NCBI GenBank assembly: GCA_022495005.1
Contig: JAGYXB010001049.1
Coordinates: 558,001-622,000, forward strand
Source of the DNA: Rhyacophila brunnea
Taxonomy: Eukaryota > Arthropoda > Insecta > Trichoptera > Rhyacophilidae
Length of the DNA stretch: 64,000 bases
Direction: 5' to 3'
Positions within the stretch are counted from its first letter, which is position 1. Each line of letters begins with the position of its first letter. This document shows, in pieces, positions 12,175-26,515 of this stretch. The translations under genes were made by a program, and so were the position numbers. Below the pieces are notes generated by a model that was not told where the DNA came from, did no database searches, and saw only the letters and a list, made by a program, of their open reading frames with translations.

Positions 12175-13610
12175 AAAAATAGTTGGATTTTTTCACACAG
12201 TTGGTACAGCTGACTCCTAGTGTGCGCGAACACAAGCTTTTAAGGGGTGCACGTGATAAGTTGATTTTCAACTTAAAAACTAAATATGTTTTCTGAATCA
12301 AACGATAAATTGGTAATTAAAGCCCTATTTGTAAATTTATATATATATGAATAACCGCATTTAGAAAGTTTTCATGCCGTGTTTTTTATTTTATAAATTT
12401 TACGAGTGCGACCCATGTCGCCTCTTTTGTTGAGGATTCGTTATTCAGGACCTGGCAATTATGTTAAAGAAAAAAAACTTTATGATTTTACCGAACTCTT
12501 CCCTCCTCCTTAATGCCAGGGCAATATCAGTTCGTTGACGTTCTCAAAAACATCTACAAGTCGCAGTTCTGCTCTGAGTCGCTAAATTTATGACATTATG
12601 CCATATTATTGTTTCCAATGTCATACAATTTAAATAACTGCAGAGCTACGACCCGCTTCTCCCCGTGAGAACATAAAATCTTTTGCCCACAGTGTGGTAT
12701 GAACTTGGCCACACTACCAGCGTGAACCAATTTCTACCCATTGGTAAACGTAAGTCTGGATTCAATAATTATATTATTAACCGCACAAGAAATAAAGCTC
12801 AGCTAATCCCCCCCTCCCTACCTGTGGGGGACATGTAATTGGTAACTGCTGACTGCATTACTGACAATAAGGCGAAAGCTCTCGAATAATCTTTATGATG
12901 TAGAAGCAATGACATATTAAATGTCATTGTGTAGAAGTGATTTAATATTTATTTTGTTATTGCAGCTTCAGTTCCGCGTGGACTGAGCAAATCAATGGTT
13001 CGGTTTACTGCTAAAGCCCCTACCTACCTAGTACCTAAATATAAAATATAAAAATATACTTAAACACATATCCATCGTAAACTGTGAAACATTATACTCG
13101 TCAGCCGTGTGCCGGGACATACCACAGTGTTCAGCGGATTACCAAGAGTTCTCAACTGTGCATAATAATCACAAACATTCTTTACACAAATATTAGTCAA
13201 TTAAATATTAACATTTTTATTTTAAAAATCAGCATGTAATTTTGAATCCCTCTCGATTAGCCAAGTTCCGAATAGTATAGCCATAAGACATGATCGTCAC
13301 AATTTTTCCCATACATGGGTAAATAATTGATGAGAAGATTCGTGTAGTTATATATTATGTAGGTGTATATCATTAATGAGTAATGACATCAGTAGATCAT
13401 TATAAAATTAGCATCCACTAAATTAATTTGAAGAGGAGATCTAATTAACTGATACTAAAATAGTACCAATTACGATTAAGTTATTTTATTCGTAAACAAT
13501 TAAAATGTGTTATAAAATTAATTTGTGTTATTAAAAAAGCAAATAATTGGCCCTTACCATTTTTAATTAGATAATAACGATAAGTAAACAAAAATTTACG
13601 TAAGGTTCCT
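12175..13610. other. No gene seen
   Basis: AT-rich with a short palindrome caatgacat-attaa-atgtcattg at about 12906-12928. No frame or RNA gene recognised. Confidence 0.5.
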
Positions 13611-13930
13611 CAGTTGAGGCATGGTCTAAAAAGATCGTGGCTAGGCGATGCGCGGAATGTGCAAATGACGCGTGCCAAACGAAATATAATTTGTCATATA
13701 AATCCAACATGCGTCTATTTAATGTTATGTTTATTGTTCTATTAGTAACAATAATAATATATTCATTGACATGTTTTCTTTTTCAAGTAAATGGGTAAAG
13801 TCTTTTAGTCATCTTTACACGATTTAAGAATTAATACCCCCTTCGCCATCACGAAACAAATTGACGTGTTCACAGCTCCACTTTCGCTCTCCGATTGCCA
13901 GCGAGTCCAAAATTTCGTCGCATCTATAGT
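13611..13930 (+). repeat. Dispersed repeat, copy A (second copy at 49899)
   Basis: Nearly identical to 49899-50215 through cagttgaggcatggtctaaa, agatcgtggctaggcgatgc, aatgacgcgtgcc-aacgaaa and attgccagcgagtccaaaat. The two copies are 36 kb apart, differ at few positions, and are in the same orientation. No coding frame; element class unknown. Confidence 0.75.
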
Positions 13931-16769
13931 TGAAAATTATTTGCCGTTTCACTGAAGTATGCTCTTAATAATTTAGAAAATAATGTACTCATGAATAACA
14001 GTTTGACATTATGATAATTTAATTGACACGAGACAAAACGATGAAAGACTTTCGCCCGATTATAATAATAATAAGTAAAATAGTTTTGGGATCGCTGATA
14101 TTGAGGGACTATGAGGGAATTAGACCCGCTTTCATCCTTCACTAGATGTTATAGGAAGTTCACATTTGTAACTAATATTAAATTAATACCTGCGTATTAT
14201 ATAGTACCATATCGTCCTTTCAATAAAAACCATTAATAGGATATATTGACAGCGAGTTAATAATAATATTATGTTTCTTGGTAGATAATCATAAAATCCG
14301 GATAGTATTTTTCGATTATTTCTATTTTTTATTAAGCTACGAGGTGTCAGCTGAGCATTATTTAGCTGCATACACTGTTATTAACTTATTACATTTAGAC
14401 AAGGTTAATGATGAAATAGATATTATTCATAATGATTAAGTACATAGTATGATACTTCAGCCACGTGATATTATAATAACATAATTATACTTGCAGGTTA
14501 CATTCTTTTGGAGACATTTGGATACACAAAAACGCTTTGATGTTTGGCTGAGCTATAAACATCACGATACTAAGTAGTAATAGATAATGTTGACTTCTTA
14601 AGCTTTGTATTTGACTATCATTGAGCGGACAATGCCAAACAACGTGATTTTATCTCCATTATCGCATTATTTTTTATTAATATACCTAAACGAGCTAGGG
14701 ATGCTGCACGATTGTAGTGATCAGCTCTGCTGCGATTGATTGTTGCACTAATTGTTTCCCTATCAAGCATTGTACTGACGTACCTGGGTTTGGTTGTACT
14801 ACTGTAATGGGATTGAAAATACTTTTGCCTTTTGTTTTACCCTGTTCTTTAAGCGTTTTTCCTGTTTTAGTTTTAGCTGTTTTTCTAGATTTGGAAATTA
14901 GGATATAACATATTATTATTTTTCTCCTTGATCATTTCAATAATGAATGCATTGCAAACATTATTAAAGTATATTATTTAAAACTGTAACTTGGGGCTGT
15001 ATATTGTAAGAAAGTGTCGTATGTTTTTTCTCACCTAAGGCGTTCTAATCAGAATAATATTATATGTTTATCTCACTCAAACTAGGTCGCCGATTTCGAC
15101 ATCATCAGTTAAAATAAATGTCTATCTTTTGGTTCTGCATTACGCTATTAATTGACAACATAATAACATATTATGATCCAATCAGGATCGGACATAGTCA
15201 ATAGAAAAAAAAAAGAAAACCATACCAAAACATACATAAAAACTAAAATGTATGCCAGAAGTACCATTTCAATCTGTAGATTGGTTAGTTTTGGTGTAGG
15301 TACGTAAATATAACAATGCACCTACCTATAACTTAATTTAGATAATATTTAATGATTTTTAATTTTTTTTAAATTTTTACAGATTTCTTTAATAATCAAA
15401 GCAGCCTAAAATAGTTCTGATAGTTCGTTTGTATCAAAATAAATGGTGTCCCACTAAGATACCTAATGCATGATTCGTTACAAAATCGCAAATCACTTCC
15501 ATTATCTTTATAATTACTACTTAAATAAATTTAAATGTGGTTAAAATTATAGCATTTTCATTCTGGGGTGAGGCTTAATGCCGCAGTATCCGTATTTATT
15601 TATACCTACGGTGGCTAATCAATAAGGCCTCAGTGCATCACATTGTATATTCATGCAATAGTCTCTTTTAATGCTGGCGATTTCTCGATTTGTTTTGATT
15701 TTCGTGAATTTGTGATTGCTTTATTGAATTAATGAGCAATTTTATGAGAACAAATCAAAGTCGGCAGTTTTCTAGCTCTTCCGCCAAAAAAGTCATCGGC
15801 TTTTTGGTGTTTTCCCGGGATTTTTTCAGCTTTTACAGGGATCCGTTCAATCGAGAGACTTTTTTTCTTTTTCTCGACAACACAGCTTCCGAATCTCATT
15901 TTTCAAATATATAAGAATTTATAATTTTTAATCAAAATTACGTACCTACTACATACACATAAGAATTTCTCGAATTAATAATTAAAAAAAAACGCCTATG
16001 AATAATGCAACAAGAACAATTATTCCTAAAACAAAGTCGAGACATTTTTTTATAATGTAAGGCATTGTAAGGGAACGCAGAACTAATTTAATTGTTCACA
16101 GCGGTGACCAGAAGTGTTTTTCAAGCTAGATGCCTACTGAAAAATACTAGATCAAGAAAAACGCCATGTTGGCAACTGGAGTTGGCATTTTTTACTATGT
16201 TTTCCTCTTTTCGGGCACCATGTGGTATGACAGACTAAAGAGCTACAGAAACTTTTGCAAGTGCCACGTGGCAACCATAATACTCCAAATCTTTAAGTCT
16301 ATGCACGCATTGTGAGTTATCTCTGGTATGGTGTTTGAGTGTACCTCTTTTATTATTATTTATTATATCACATGATAAATTTCATCAATCACTGACTTTT
16401 AATGAGTCGGTATTACACTGCTCCTTTGTACCTTTGGCTTTGCTAACAGGGGATATGGAAGAATCGATTGTTAAGTGGAGTGCAATGAGGTGTTCCAGGG
16501 AGCGTGGAAGAAATTCAAAGGAACAACTTAAACTAGAAGATTTTATCATGAACTTTGTTCAAAGACTACAGATTCAAATGTGGTGTTTAATGGACAACAT
16601 AATTGAACATAAATAAATAGACGGGTTTAATTTTATCATAGACTATGTATTGACAAAATTAAATATTTTTAAGTGAAACTTCTTTAGCTTAGTCAGGATA
16701 AGTGTCACGATTTCATTATAGATATTGGATATCTCTGATAATATCATGATGGGCGGTGTTTAAAATGTA
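13931..16769. other. No gene seen
   Basis: Several 60-93-codon frames (for example 16335-16616) have no recognisable motif and no splice context that I can defend. Otherwise AT-rich sequence with one SINE tail. Confidence 0.45.
15174..15215 (+). repeat. SINE 3' tail fragment
   Basis: Only the last part of the SINE family is present: atcaggatcggacatagtca followed by an A/G-rich tail. Confidence 0.5.
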
Positions 16770-17200
16770 TACTTACATACTTTATATACTAGGTATGTAC
16801 TTTATAAAATTGAACTGTCTGTATGTGTGTCCGTTTTAATTTGCTCGGTTATAACTTAAAAAAACTACTGAAGCATTATCCCTAATTCTCGCACAGTATA
16901 CAACATATACAAGAATACATTGTACATGTTATAATAAATTAAAAAGAGTTCATTTAGATACCTCAAAGGGTTCCGAGGTTACAAGATAAAACTTTTCGAA
17001 AATACCGCACTAGTTAAAGACAAGTGACCAGATAATCGCGGTGGAATATTGAGGTAATGCGTAGATCCAACCGTTTTATATCTCATCCACCAATCAATCG
17101 TCTCGATTTTTTAATGTAAACAAATGGAAGCATAGTAAAATTTCCGTGTTTCCGTGTGAAATTAGCGTGTGATCATGACAAATACGTTATTTACCCTTTT
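16770..17200. repeat. Diverged dispersed repeat (relative near 23800-24330)
   Basis: It shares with 23860-24260 a run of landmarks in order: actgtctg-atgt, ttataactaaaaaa-actact, cttttcgaaaata, agttaaagacaa, and atagatccaaccgtt. Such strings (cggttataacttaaaaaaac) are common at ends of arthropod retroelements, but the class is uncertain. Confidence 0.4.
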
Positions 17201-18632
17201 GCTGACGTCCGCATGAAAGGTATTCACTAATTCACTTATTCATTTAATTCAATTTCATTCAATAATTTAATGTCCACTACTAGTAAAACTTTACAAATGT
17301 GCAAAAATTCAGCCTTTTACTTTTTTATGGAACCAAAGACCTTCTCCTTTACTGGCTTATGTAAGGCGAAATATTATTTGAGATTCACGGATGTATGCGC
17401 TATAAAAATCTTTCAACGATCTGAAAGTAAGGCATGAGATACTGCTTGGGTGGTAAACGCGTCAAATGATATTCGCATCGCGATTATTGGCTATCAAACT
17501 TGACATCCTTCATCCAGGGTTGCATTGCCTATCCATAGATACTTGTATGTACCTACTCCATCGAGAGGAACATAACGGCCTTCTTGCCTTGTCCAGTCAA
17601 ATGAGACCAAAATATGGCAAATCTGCGGAATAATTCATAATTACGAGTACCTAGCAAAAATTTTGTGCGTAGCATGAGATTGTGGTTTTACGTCAATATA
17701 ATCCCTGCTAAATTACAGAGGGTCAAAGGTCAAAAAACATTTCTTCGTAAATACCTCTTTAATAAATTATGCTAACGCAAAACAGTTAAGTATTATAAAA
17801 TTTGCAGCTTCCAACTTTTTCCACAATTAATAACTGTTCTATGACTTCTTTTCCTAGAAGTTACCATTCTCAAACAGGTAGGTACAACGGCCTACAAAAA
17901 TGTAACTTCCACACCACCTCGGGGATTGAGTACCTACTAGGCATGTTTTTTTAACGTGGTATCGCCAGTAAGTTAAGTTAAATTAATATTAAATTATGTT
18001 TTAATAAAAAATAATGAAAATGGTTTTCATCTTGTTCGTCATCGTCTTAAATTTCCATAGCATCCGTTAAAAAATCTCCGTGACCTGTATCTTCATTGAC
18101 GTCGAAATGGCTATATTCTCTTACCAGGTGTTGCATTCAGACAAGATTAACTAACTATGAAAATTATTACCACAAACTGCTGAACAATATAAACATTCCT
18201 GCTGGCATAGTTTAATCCGCGTTCTTTGGAACGCAAAAGTTGGTATTCTGTAGAATGTCTGGAGTAGCTGGTAGCAACAGGATTGGCATTACAAAATGTC
18301 ATTTCTCATCTTCCATTACCAGTCTTCATAGTAGAGTTTTTTGCCTAACAAAACGGAAATAATATGTAACATTATATATTGATACCGCATTCGGTCGAGT
18401 ACGATATGTAGGTATATCACCAAAATAAACCAAACTCAGTGGTGGAACATAATGGATTCCAAGAAACTAAAATTTGTAATTTGAAAGAAAGAACCATTTT
18501 GGTGCACTGGTCTGATAAGAGGAGCTCTACAACCTCTTCCAATAATAATGTATGTCCGCATTCGTTAAACTTCGTATACGTACTGATAGATGGGCCATGT
18601 AGCAACAATGAACAGTGAACAACCGCCGAGTA
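17201..18632. other. No gene seen
   Basis: No recognisable frame or repeat. Confidence 0.45.
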
Positions 18633-19503
18633 GAATCCTGGATACCAGACCAGACTCCGGTGGTTGGACAGTATCTCAAAAATGTTAGTGCGGCCGGTGA
18701 GGTCACTGGCCCAAGGTGGAGATTAAAGAAGTTCTCGTAGAGGGCTAATACCCGCCCTGCGTTGTTTAGCCACTGATGATAATGATGGTGGTGGTCTGAT
18801 ACGAGTGAAGCTCCAATAACCAGGGTGAGTAGATTTACCCAGACATAGAATTAATATATATAATAGTAAGTACACACGCACGTTCTTGCTCGACGGTTTT
18901 ACGCTCATTCCAACATGTCTCAACGTTTGTACCAACTGGCTGGATGGTTTACGAGATCGAGCAAATTGGTCGATCCGAAAAAGATTCAAGGTCCGTAATT
19001 CTTGCTCTATGCAGTTTGAGGGAGTGAGGACGCACCGGCAAGGCTCATGTGACCTCCTGGAATCTTCTGTGGAATCTGTGGAATCCTGGATACCAGACCG
19101 GACTCCGGTGGTTGGACAGTATCAGCAAAGGTCGGCCGGTGAGGTCACTGGCCCAAGGTGAAGATGAAAGAAGTTCTCGTAGGAGGCTAAGACCTGCACT
19201 GCGTTGTTTAGCCACTGATGATAATGATGGTGGTGGTCTAATACGAGTGAAGCTCCAACAACCAGGGTGAGTAGATTTACCCAAACATAAAATTAATATT
19301 ATATAATAGTAAGTACACACGCACGTTCTTGCTCGACGGTTTTACGCTCATTCCAACATGTCTCAACGTGTGTACCAACTGGCTCGATGGTTTTTTGTTC
19401 GAGATCGAGCAAATTGGTCGATCCAAAAAAGATTCAAGGTCCGTAATTCCTGCTCGATGCAGTTTGATGGAGTGAGGACGCACCGGCAAGGCTCGTGTGG
19501 CCT
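18633..19503. repeat. 448-bp direct tandem duplication, two copies
   Basis: gaatcctggataccagaccg-type sequence starts copy 1 at 18633 and copy 2 at 19081. The copies stay colinear (cggccggtgaggtcactggc, gttgtttagccactgatgat, acgctcattccaacatgtct, gagtgaggacgcaccggcaa) to about 19503 with scattered substitutions and small indels. The overlapping frames on both strands are by-products of this GC-richer repeat. It is probably mobile-element derived. Confidence 0.8.
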
Positions 19504-19622
19504 CGCTCACTCTCACTCGTGGTCGAAGTCGTGGCGGTGCGACGATGGCCTCACAGCATATTTCAAACAGCATGCTTCAAAGTCAACATGCTCGATCGAG
19601 CAAAACCGTCGAGCAAGAACGT
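19323..19622. mobile_element. 300-bp MITE with 21-bp perfect TIRs
   Basis: Left acgttcttgctcgacggtttt (19323-19343) and right aaaaccgtcgagcaagaacgt (19602-19622) are exact complements. Internal gatcgagcaa and tgctcgat strings repeat the terminal motif. The left part also occurs in the first copy of the tandem duplication (about 18875 onward), so the duplication and this element overlap. Confidence 0.75.
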
Positions 19623-22600
19623 CCATGGCTTAATAATGAATCATTGAAAACACTTACGGCCCTTCAATAGCCATAAAGACACCCTTTGATGATTTAGGGT
19701 GTAACCTGGAGAAAGCATATTTGATATCAGTCTCATCTAAAAGACCGCTCTATCGCACACTCGCCTATTTCGGACTGACCCTGGATTCAAACATGTAAAT
19801 AAAATTTATCCTACCAACGGAATTCGAGCGCGCGACCTGTCGACAATTTTCAATCTGTTTAATAATTTTTACATCCACATTTCCTGATATATTTTTTTGT
19901 TATGTTAAAAAATAATTAATAATTTAATTAATTGACGTAATTTTCTTCAATAAAACAATCTTTTCTGGTTCTCGGAACATAGCCTAAATAACATGATGAT
20001 ACCTCACGCCATATTAATAAGTGTAACTTGGTTGGTTTATTGTACTATTCACAAAGCTGATTTATCATCATCATTCATAATATTATCAACCCTATTTTTG
20101 ACGTTCCGGGTGGTCCCATTGCGTGTCTTCGATTCACTGGTTTACACTTCGACTCCTTCTCCCGCCTTTTTTCTCGTCTTCGAGTATCGCACCGGCTACA
20201 CCTTCAAATGTTCAAACATGCGTGAGCTTGCAAAAACAAAAGCCAATCGAAAATTTCTCAAACGACACCCGAACTCCGTGGATTACAGTTTTTTTTATAC
20301 TAAAACAAAAACACTGTGTGAACAACACCTGACAATTAAAATATGCGGTGCGGTTATCGAAAAATTCTTGATGTTTTTGCAGTAACAGTTTTTTGGTAAG
20401 CTATCAAAAGTAATATTACTAATCATTAGTAATACTACCAAAAATAAATTGTATTTTATTATCAATTTTCAGCGTCAATTTGAAGTCGAAGCTCCATCGT
20501 AATTGAAAATAAAATTAAAAAAATCATTCAAAGATAGGTAGACACTTGGAGAAATTATTGACAAAACGAATATTTAATTTCATCCGAAATGTGTCATTGA
20601 AAGCCAGCAATGAATAATAAAAAAAAAACAATCCTATACACATTATTGCTGTAAAATAAGACCAATTTTGACGGGTGGTCTAACTCGGGGGTTACCAAAA
20701 TTTTTGACTCACGGAGCCCTTAGTGCATCAGCGGGTGCTGTTAAAATATAGAACTTATTGCAACAATTACAACCAAATTATTGTAATTGTTACAATAAGT
20801 GCTAATACTTTGATACAAACCTACCCTCGTTAGCCGTCGTATTTATAACTTTATCACTTTAGCGGTCGATAAGAATAGAATAGACTCATAGGAATCTTTC
20901 ACGGGGACCACGTTATTTAGATATTATCAACAACACAACAAAAACTTTCTCCGAAACCGACTAATTTTTTTTTAGCAAAAACAATGGAAAAATCTGTGGC
21001 GCCCCTGTTTGAACTTGCGATAATGTTTTATTATTATAAGCGTGATTGACATTTCAGACAAACTATCATAGGATTGCCTCCGCCATTTCTTCAGTTGACC
21101 CCAAGGTAGGATGACAACCATGAAAAACTCGTGGTATTTAATAAAGTTAAAGTCGTAAATGACGACAAAGCGCCTCTTCCAGATACATGGCACGATGAAG
21201 AATGTAGTGAATTTTTCACTGACATACATTGGTACTGAATGCTGCTCGATGACAAAATCATCCAAATCACGATACTCAGCCATGAGGACAAAAATGAAGA
21301 AACGCAACAACCCACAATTCTCATCTGATGACAATGGCAGTTTAGGTTATGTTTACCTATATATATCTAAGTATCAGTCAGGAATCACTATTTTCAAAAT
21401 GTACTTATACAAATTATTTAGTGAAAAACTAATCTATCCAGCGTAAGGGGGTGTAAAACAAACACAACTACCACTAAATAATCATATTATAAAATTTTGT
21501 AAGCGCCCTCACACAACTAAACACTCCGTGACGTGTGTCTCTTTATCGAAAGTGTATCAATGTGTAATAATATAAGATATAAGCAGGCGTGTAATTCTAT
21601 ACGTCGATACATTTTTTTCTGATCCGGGGGTTGTGTAGGGTCGGCTTAGGGATGGGGCGAAAATTGAATCTTTCGGAATTGTTAGAGGGGTATTTTATTG
21701 GAATTTTTTTAATATAATATATTATTGTATCAAACATATCACATAAAAAAAACAATACGTAAAACATGCCAAAAGTGAGAACACGCGACTCACAGCTTTA
21801 TAGGCAGCCGCTCTGACACTACTCTATATAGGTTGTTAAAATATATTTTTATCACACTATGGTAGTTATTATGATATTACCCTAATATTCTATAGTAACT
21901 AATATAATATGATATAAGAAATTATACTCTAGTTCATAAACTAGATAAGTAAAAATATTATCGAAACCATACGTAGGTACATACCAAGTGATCAAGTCTT
22001 TAGAATCCATATTTCATAGAAAATTTAGGTGGACACCTAATGTTATAAGTTAATATTATTAATTAGATTCAAGACTTTTAAAATATTAATACACCTAATT
22101 AAGTACTAAAATTTAAAAAAAAATCCTTAATCATCCTTAATAATATGGCTTTGTAGCTTAAAACACCTGACAATATCAACAACTCATAAATTGTAGTGTT
22201 AACCTTCGTTTCAAAACAGTTATAGTGGAGTTTCTTCTTGAAAACCCGTTTAGATAAATTTTAATAAAAATATTTACGAAAGTCATGGCGATTGACCATT
22301 ACATTCAAAACAGTATGTTTAATTTATATTGTCTAGTTGACAATGTCCTTCTGAAGCTGACAAAACCGGTCCAAAATATTTTTTAAAAAAAGGGGGGGGG
22401 GAGGGAATTAGTACTATACCTATATTATATTTTTATTGTAATTAATACAACCCATTTCCATCATGAATTTACAGTTAACATCATAAAAGAATGTATATTA
22501 TTAAGTTTAAAACGTTCATAGCGCTAAAATCTCCTAACCCCTTACACCTACACCATACGCTCGAAACTAACCGCTGGATATTATTCACTTATTATATTTT

Positions 22601-23550
22601 TCAAAATGTATTCGATCCAGAGTATGGATGTCTCAATGGTTGGTTTAATGGCCAACAACAATGCCTCCTCCTTGTAAAATTAACTCAATTAAGATACCCA
22701 CGGAAGATTATGTCTATATCCACTATGGACTGTAGTAAAGTGAATGAAAAAAGTTGAACCTTTGAAAATGTGTAGAAACATGTAGTTATGGGTTTATTAA
22801 AAAAATACAATGGAATAGTTATTAAAGTTATTTTTAAATGTGTTAAAAATGTTGGTAAGATTACGATATTATTAAAATAGTATAATCTCTAATCCTGTGC
22901 TTATTTTGTGGGCCATATTACTACTGCAGCCTGACTCTGGGGGTAGGTGTTATTTACCACCGTTCCATCAAGCAATGCCTTCGTGTTATTCTGTTTAGAA
23001 ACCCCCTTTAGTCAATAGCCAATTATGTCAATAGACAGTCGATCCCCGCCGGCATAATGTCTGTCGTGATAAAAAAGCTCGCCGCGATGACAGCAAATTA
23101 GGCGGGAAATTCGCAACCCGAATTTTCCTAATATTCAAGTGTTCATGGTGATTCAAACATATATTTTTGTGGTCGGCCAAATTTCATTAAAAACCATGTT
23201 AGTTGCTAAATGTACCTGTGGATTTTCTTTTTCGCGAATATTGGTTTGAAGAACTCGATTATAATAAAAAAACTATTAATAGGTAAATCGTTCGCCAAAT
23301 CGAATAAAAATAAATGTTAAATAAAGTACTTACTCACTATGTTTTATAATAGAATTGCAGTTACATACATCCTATAGAAGTGTGGTTTAAAAACGGGAGT
23401 AGGTACCTACCTAATAAATGGGAGTGAATAGTTTTGTGAAAAGTGGGTCTGACGATAAAAAAATGTGACGTGATATTGTTTTCGAAAGGTAAATTCCGCT
23501 TATAGATTTATTTGTATGATTAAAACTATTTAATGCCTGACTAATCTATA
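19623..23550. other. Gene-free stretch with a short inverted repeat and a possible gene fragment
   Basis: 20753-20772 and 20781-20800 form a 20-bp inverted repeat with one mismatch, next to gggttaccaaaatttttgac, a hAT-terminus-like string. Around 21145-21310 the + strand has disconnected protein-like pieces (NDDKAPLPDTWHDEECSEFF, then LLDDKIIQITILSHEDK in another frame), possibly a decayed gene fragment. A GC-richer patch at 23040-23115 has no frame. Confidence 0.4.
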
Positions 23551-23768
23551 CTAAGCGTTAGACTATCAAGCCATGGGTCCCAGGTTCGAATCCTGGGTCT
23601 GGAAATTACACATTTCGTTTTTCAATTTGTGTGTGAGTCAGGGTATGGACCTAATAGGTTGAGCAAGTGGCTGACATCCATTTCTCGTAAAAAACAAAAT
23701 CTGTTAATACAAACCTGTACTCTGTGGAGGCCCATATGATTATATTAGGATCGGACATGGTCGGAGAG
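23551..23768 (+). repeat. tRNA-derived SINE, 5'-damaged copy
   Basis: From taagcgttagactatcaagc through ccaggttcgaatcctgggtc and the conserved body to ggatcggacatggtcggaga. The first part of the tRNA head (ggtggccacgcgg) is missing or mutated. Confidence 0.85.
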
Positions 23769-23799
23769 AGAATCTATACTAATGATGACATTGGTGTCC

Positions 23800-24330
23800 C
23801 TGTTTGTGATAAAATATTTGCATTTTGATCAGAGTTTTGAATATTTCCGTGATGTCTAACCACAACAAATAGCTGTTTTTTTTACTGTCTGCCTGTCTAT
23901 TTATTTAATTATAACTAAAAAACACTACTAGGCCAATATTGATGAATCTTGAAAATTACTTTGTTCATACCAATTTATCTTGATTTATCAAATTTTAATA
24001 GTTTCATGTTGGTATCTCAAAATGTTCAGATGTAATAAAACTTATCGAAAATAATTTATCTTGGTTCGTGAAACGAGTAGATAAAGACAAATCATATAGC
24101 AGCGATGAAGTCCATCCTTGTGCGGATTAAATCGAGCTAGCAGGTGAAGTGTGATACTGACGTACGTGTCCAAAGGTACTGACTAGATATTCATAGAAAT
24201 GGAACGGATGGATAGAGAAGCGCGCACATAGATCCAACCGTTATCACTTTGAAAAAAATCGAAATTGGATCAATTCATTGCTACATTCTGTAGCTTTGTT
24301 TACACGCGAATGAAGCAACGGGCTATGGTA
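23800..24330. repeat. Diverged dispersed repeat (relative near 16770-17200)
   Basis: Colinear landmarks with 16770-17200: actgtctgcctgtctatt, ttataactaaaaaacactac, aacttatcgaaaataattta, gtagataaagacaaat, and catagatccaaccgtt followed by tttacacgcgaatgaag. Strongly diverged. Confidence 0.4.
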
Positions 24331-26515
24331 AATATCATTTAAATCGATTGGATTACTCCTAACTAAACCTTATTATTATTATTATTATCCTATTGTTTCT
24401 TAAGCATTTGTTTGCTATGCTTAGATCTTCCAATAATAAGTTAATATAAAATGGTAATCTTTTATCAATAATAAAATTTACTATTTCAAGTTTGATTGTT
24501 TTTTTAAACCCTATCTACAAAAATATCAATTCACGAATTTGACAAAATACGGTTTAAAAATAAATAAAAATGGTGGGTAGATTTTTATATAATATATAAT
24601 AGTTTGAAGAAACGAAATTGCACATGGCATTTAATAAAACGACTAGCTGCCTAGAACTACTCCCTATGGAAGCAAATGTGTTGCGGTATGAGATTTGCTA
24701 TTTGACAGTGAAAAATAAAATTGGTTTAAGTAGTGGAAGTTAAAGTTTTGGTTTAAACATTATATATAACTGGGATAATATTATATAGGTACCTATATAA
24801 TAAAGTTTTTTTATTTAACGAACAACTCGCAAGATTAAAGAATTTAAAATTCTTTTATTGAACGTACATAATTTGAAAACACTTAGATATATACTAGAAA
24901 AAATCTACGCTGGCCAAAAATGAGTAAAAATGTTGATAGTGAAAATACATTTAAAAAAAATCTAAGGGCACCCAAGTTATACCATCACATGCCTGCATGT
25001 AGGTCCAATCACTTCAATAGAATTGCATCGTATGCTGCTGTAGTGCATTTGAATATCTTTGAAGCAGCTTGTTTACCTTGCTAACTCCACATGCAGTTTT
25101 ATTAGATAAGCAATAATTCTTAGATCTAAGTTCTGAAAATACTGTATGAAAATATATCATAAGTAGACAGAGAAAATACATTCCGAAAACTCTCAGGGCA
25201 CCCAAGTTGCTCCAATTGGGGTTTAAATAATTCGTAGAAATCAATAAATAAACATTCATTTTAAAAATGTCATTAGAGAATAAATTGTTATATAAACGTA
25301 GTTTGTATGTAAGTAGAGTCAGTGCATATTTATAAGACGGTTTGGTGAGAACGGCGCAAAAATAATAGTTTATACTAAAAGATTAAATACAATGAAATTT
25401 ACTTTTTTAAAAATTGGTTCAAATGTAAATCATAGTGAAATCAAATCATAAAACATGCTTTACCGTAAACCTTAGATGTGAAAGTCTGGAAATCACAAAT
25501 TCAATATTTTGCAGGAGAGCAGTTTTAGTCAAAAACAATCAGTCAAATGTCTCTACAAATGAAACTTTTCAGATATCGTCAATTATTTTGCTTAATTTGT
25601 AAATTGTAAAGGCCATTCGAGGTTAGACTTTTTTTATTAAGTAATTCATAATTGGGAAATTATTGGACTTCAGCACTATCTGCTCTAAAGTGTCTATTGT
25701 ATAATGTCTATACTATGGACTTGGGATTTTAAATATGTAATAAAACGTATAAGATGATATCATTTAAAATTATATTTTTGTAATAATAATAATTACAGGA
25801 ATATTTTAAACCATTACACATGATGCAAACATAAAAATAATAATAAAAAAAAATTTAAAATAACAACAAACTTGTGTAATATTGTATAATTTGATGAATT
25901 TTGGCTGAATGAGGCTGTTAAAATCCAACATAAATGGTGCACACTAAACTTTGCCAGTCATAAGTATTTGTTTTCATTGAACTAAAACTACAATAGGCAG
26001 ATAGTGATAGTTAGTTTTTTTTAAATAATTAAATCCTGCGTAACCAAGCCAAATAATATTTGATTATAGTTTAATTTTTAAACCTTAAATACACTAAAAC
26101 ACTCGACGTAACGGGACGGTGACGGCCAAAAACACAGTATGTACAAGTGTGACTTCAGTGTTGCTAATCTACTTAAAATACTCGCGTTCGCACTAAAACT
26201 CCGTATGTTGGACTTCCTTTAGCACTTTTGCAATTAATATTTTTGCTATAGCTTAAAGCCTTAAAGGAAAAATTACATCCACTCTTTCAGCTCTAAAGTA
26301 TAATTGGACTACCGTCGTTTTAGAAGTAAGTATTTTGAAAACCATGTGACATTGGACCCCTAATTTTCAGCATTACTTAATAAATATGTATCTGAAAACA
26401 TTAAAAAGAAAAATATTTTTTTATGTCGAAGATAAACTTACAATTTTTAAAAAATGTTATAAAATTTGAATTTGTTAAAGGGTTATTAGTTTTCAGATAT
26501 ATAGGTATTTATTAA
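24331..26515. other. No gene seen
   Basis: AT-rich, with (TTA)n near 24370. Near-repeated strings agggcacccaagtt at about 24964 and 25196 suggest a short local duplication. No coding signal. Confidence 0.45.

Noticed and set aside
19045..19573. Overlapping frames of 73-98 codons on both strands near 19 kb
   Set aside because: The two tandem copies give the same peptides on both strands (for example KSTHPG-W-FTRIRPPPSLSS), which shows they follow the duplicated non-coding repeat.
20972..21334. 120-codon minus-strand frame
   Set aside because: Phe/Ile/Val-rich with no motif; the opposite strand shows better, though broken, protein-like strings.
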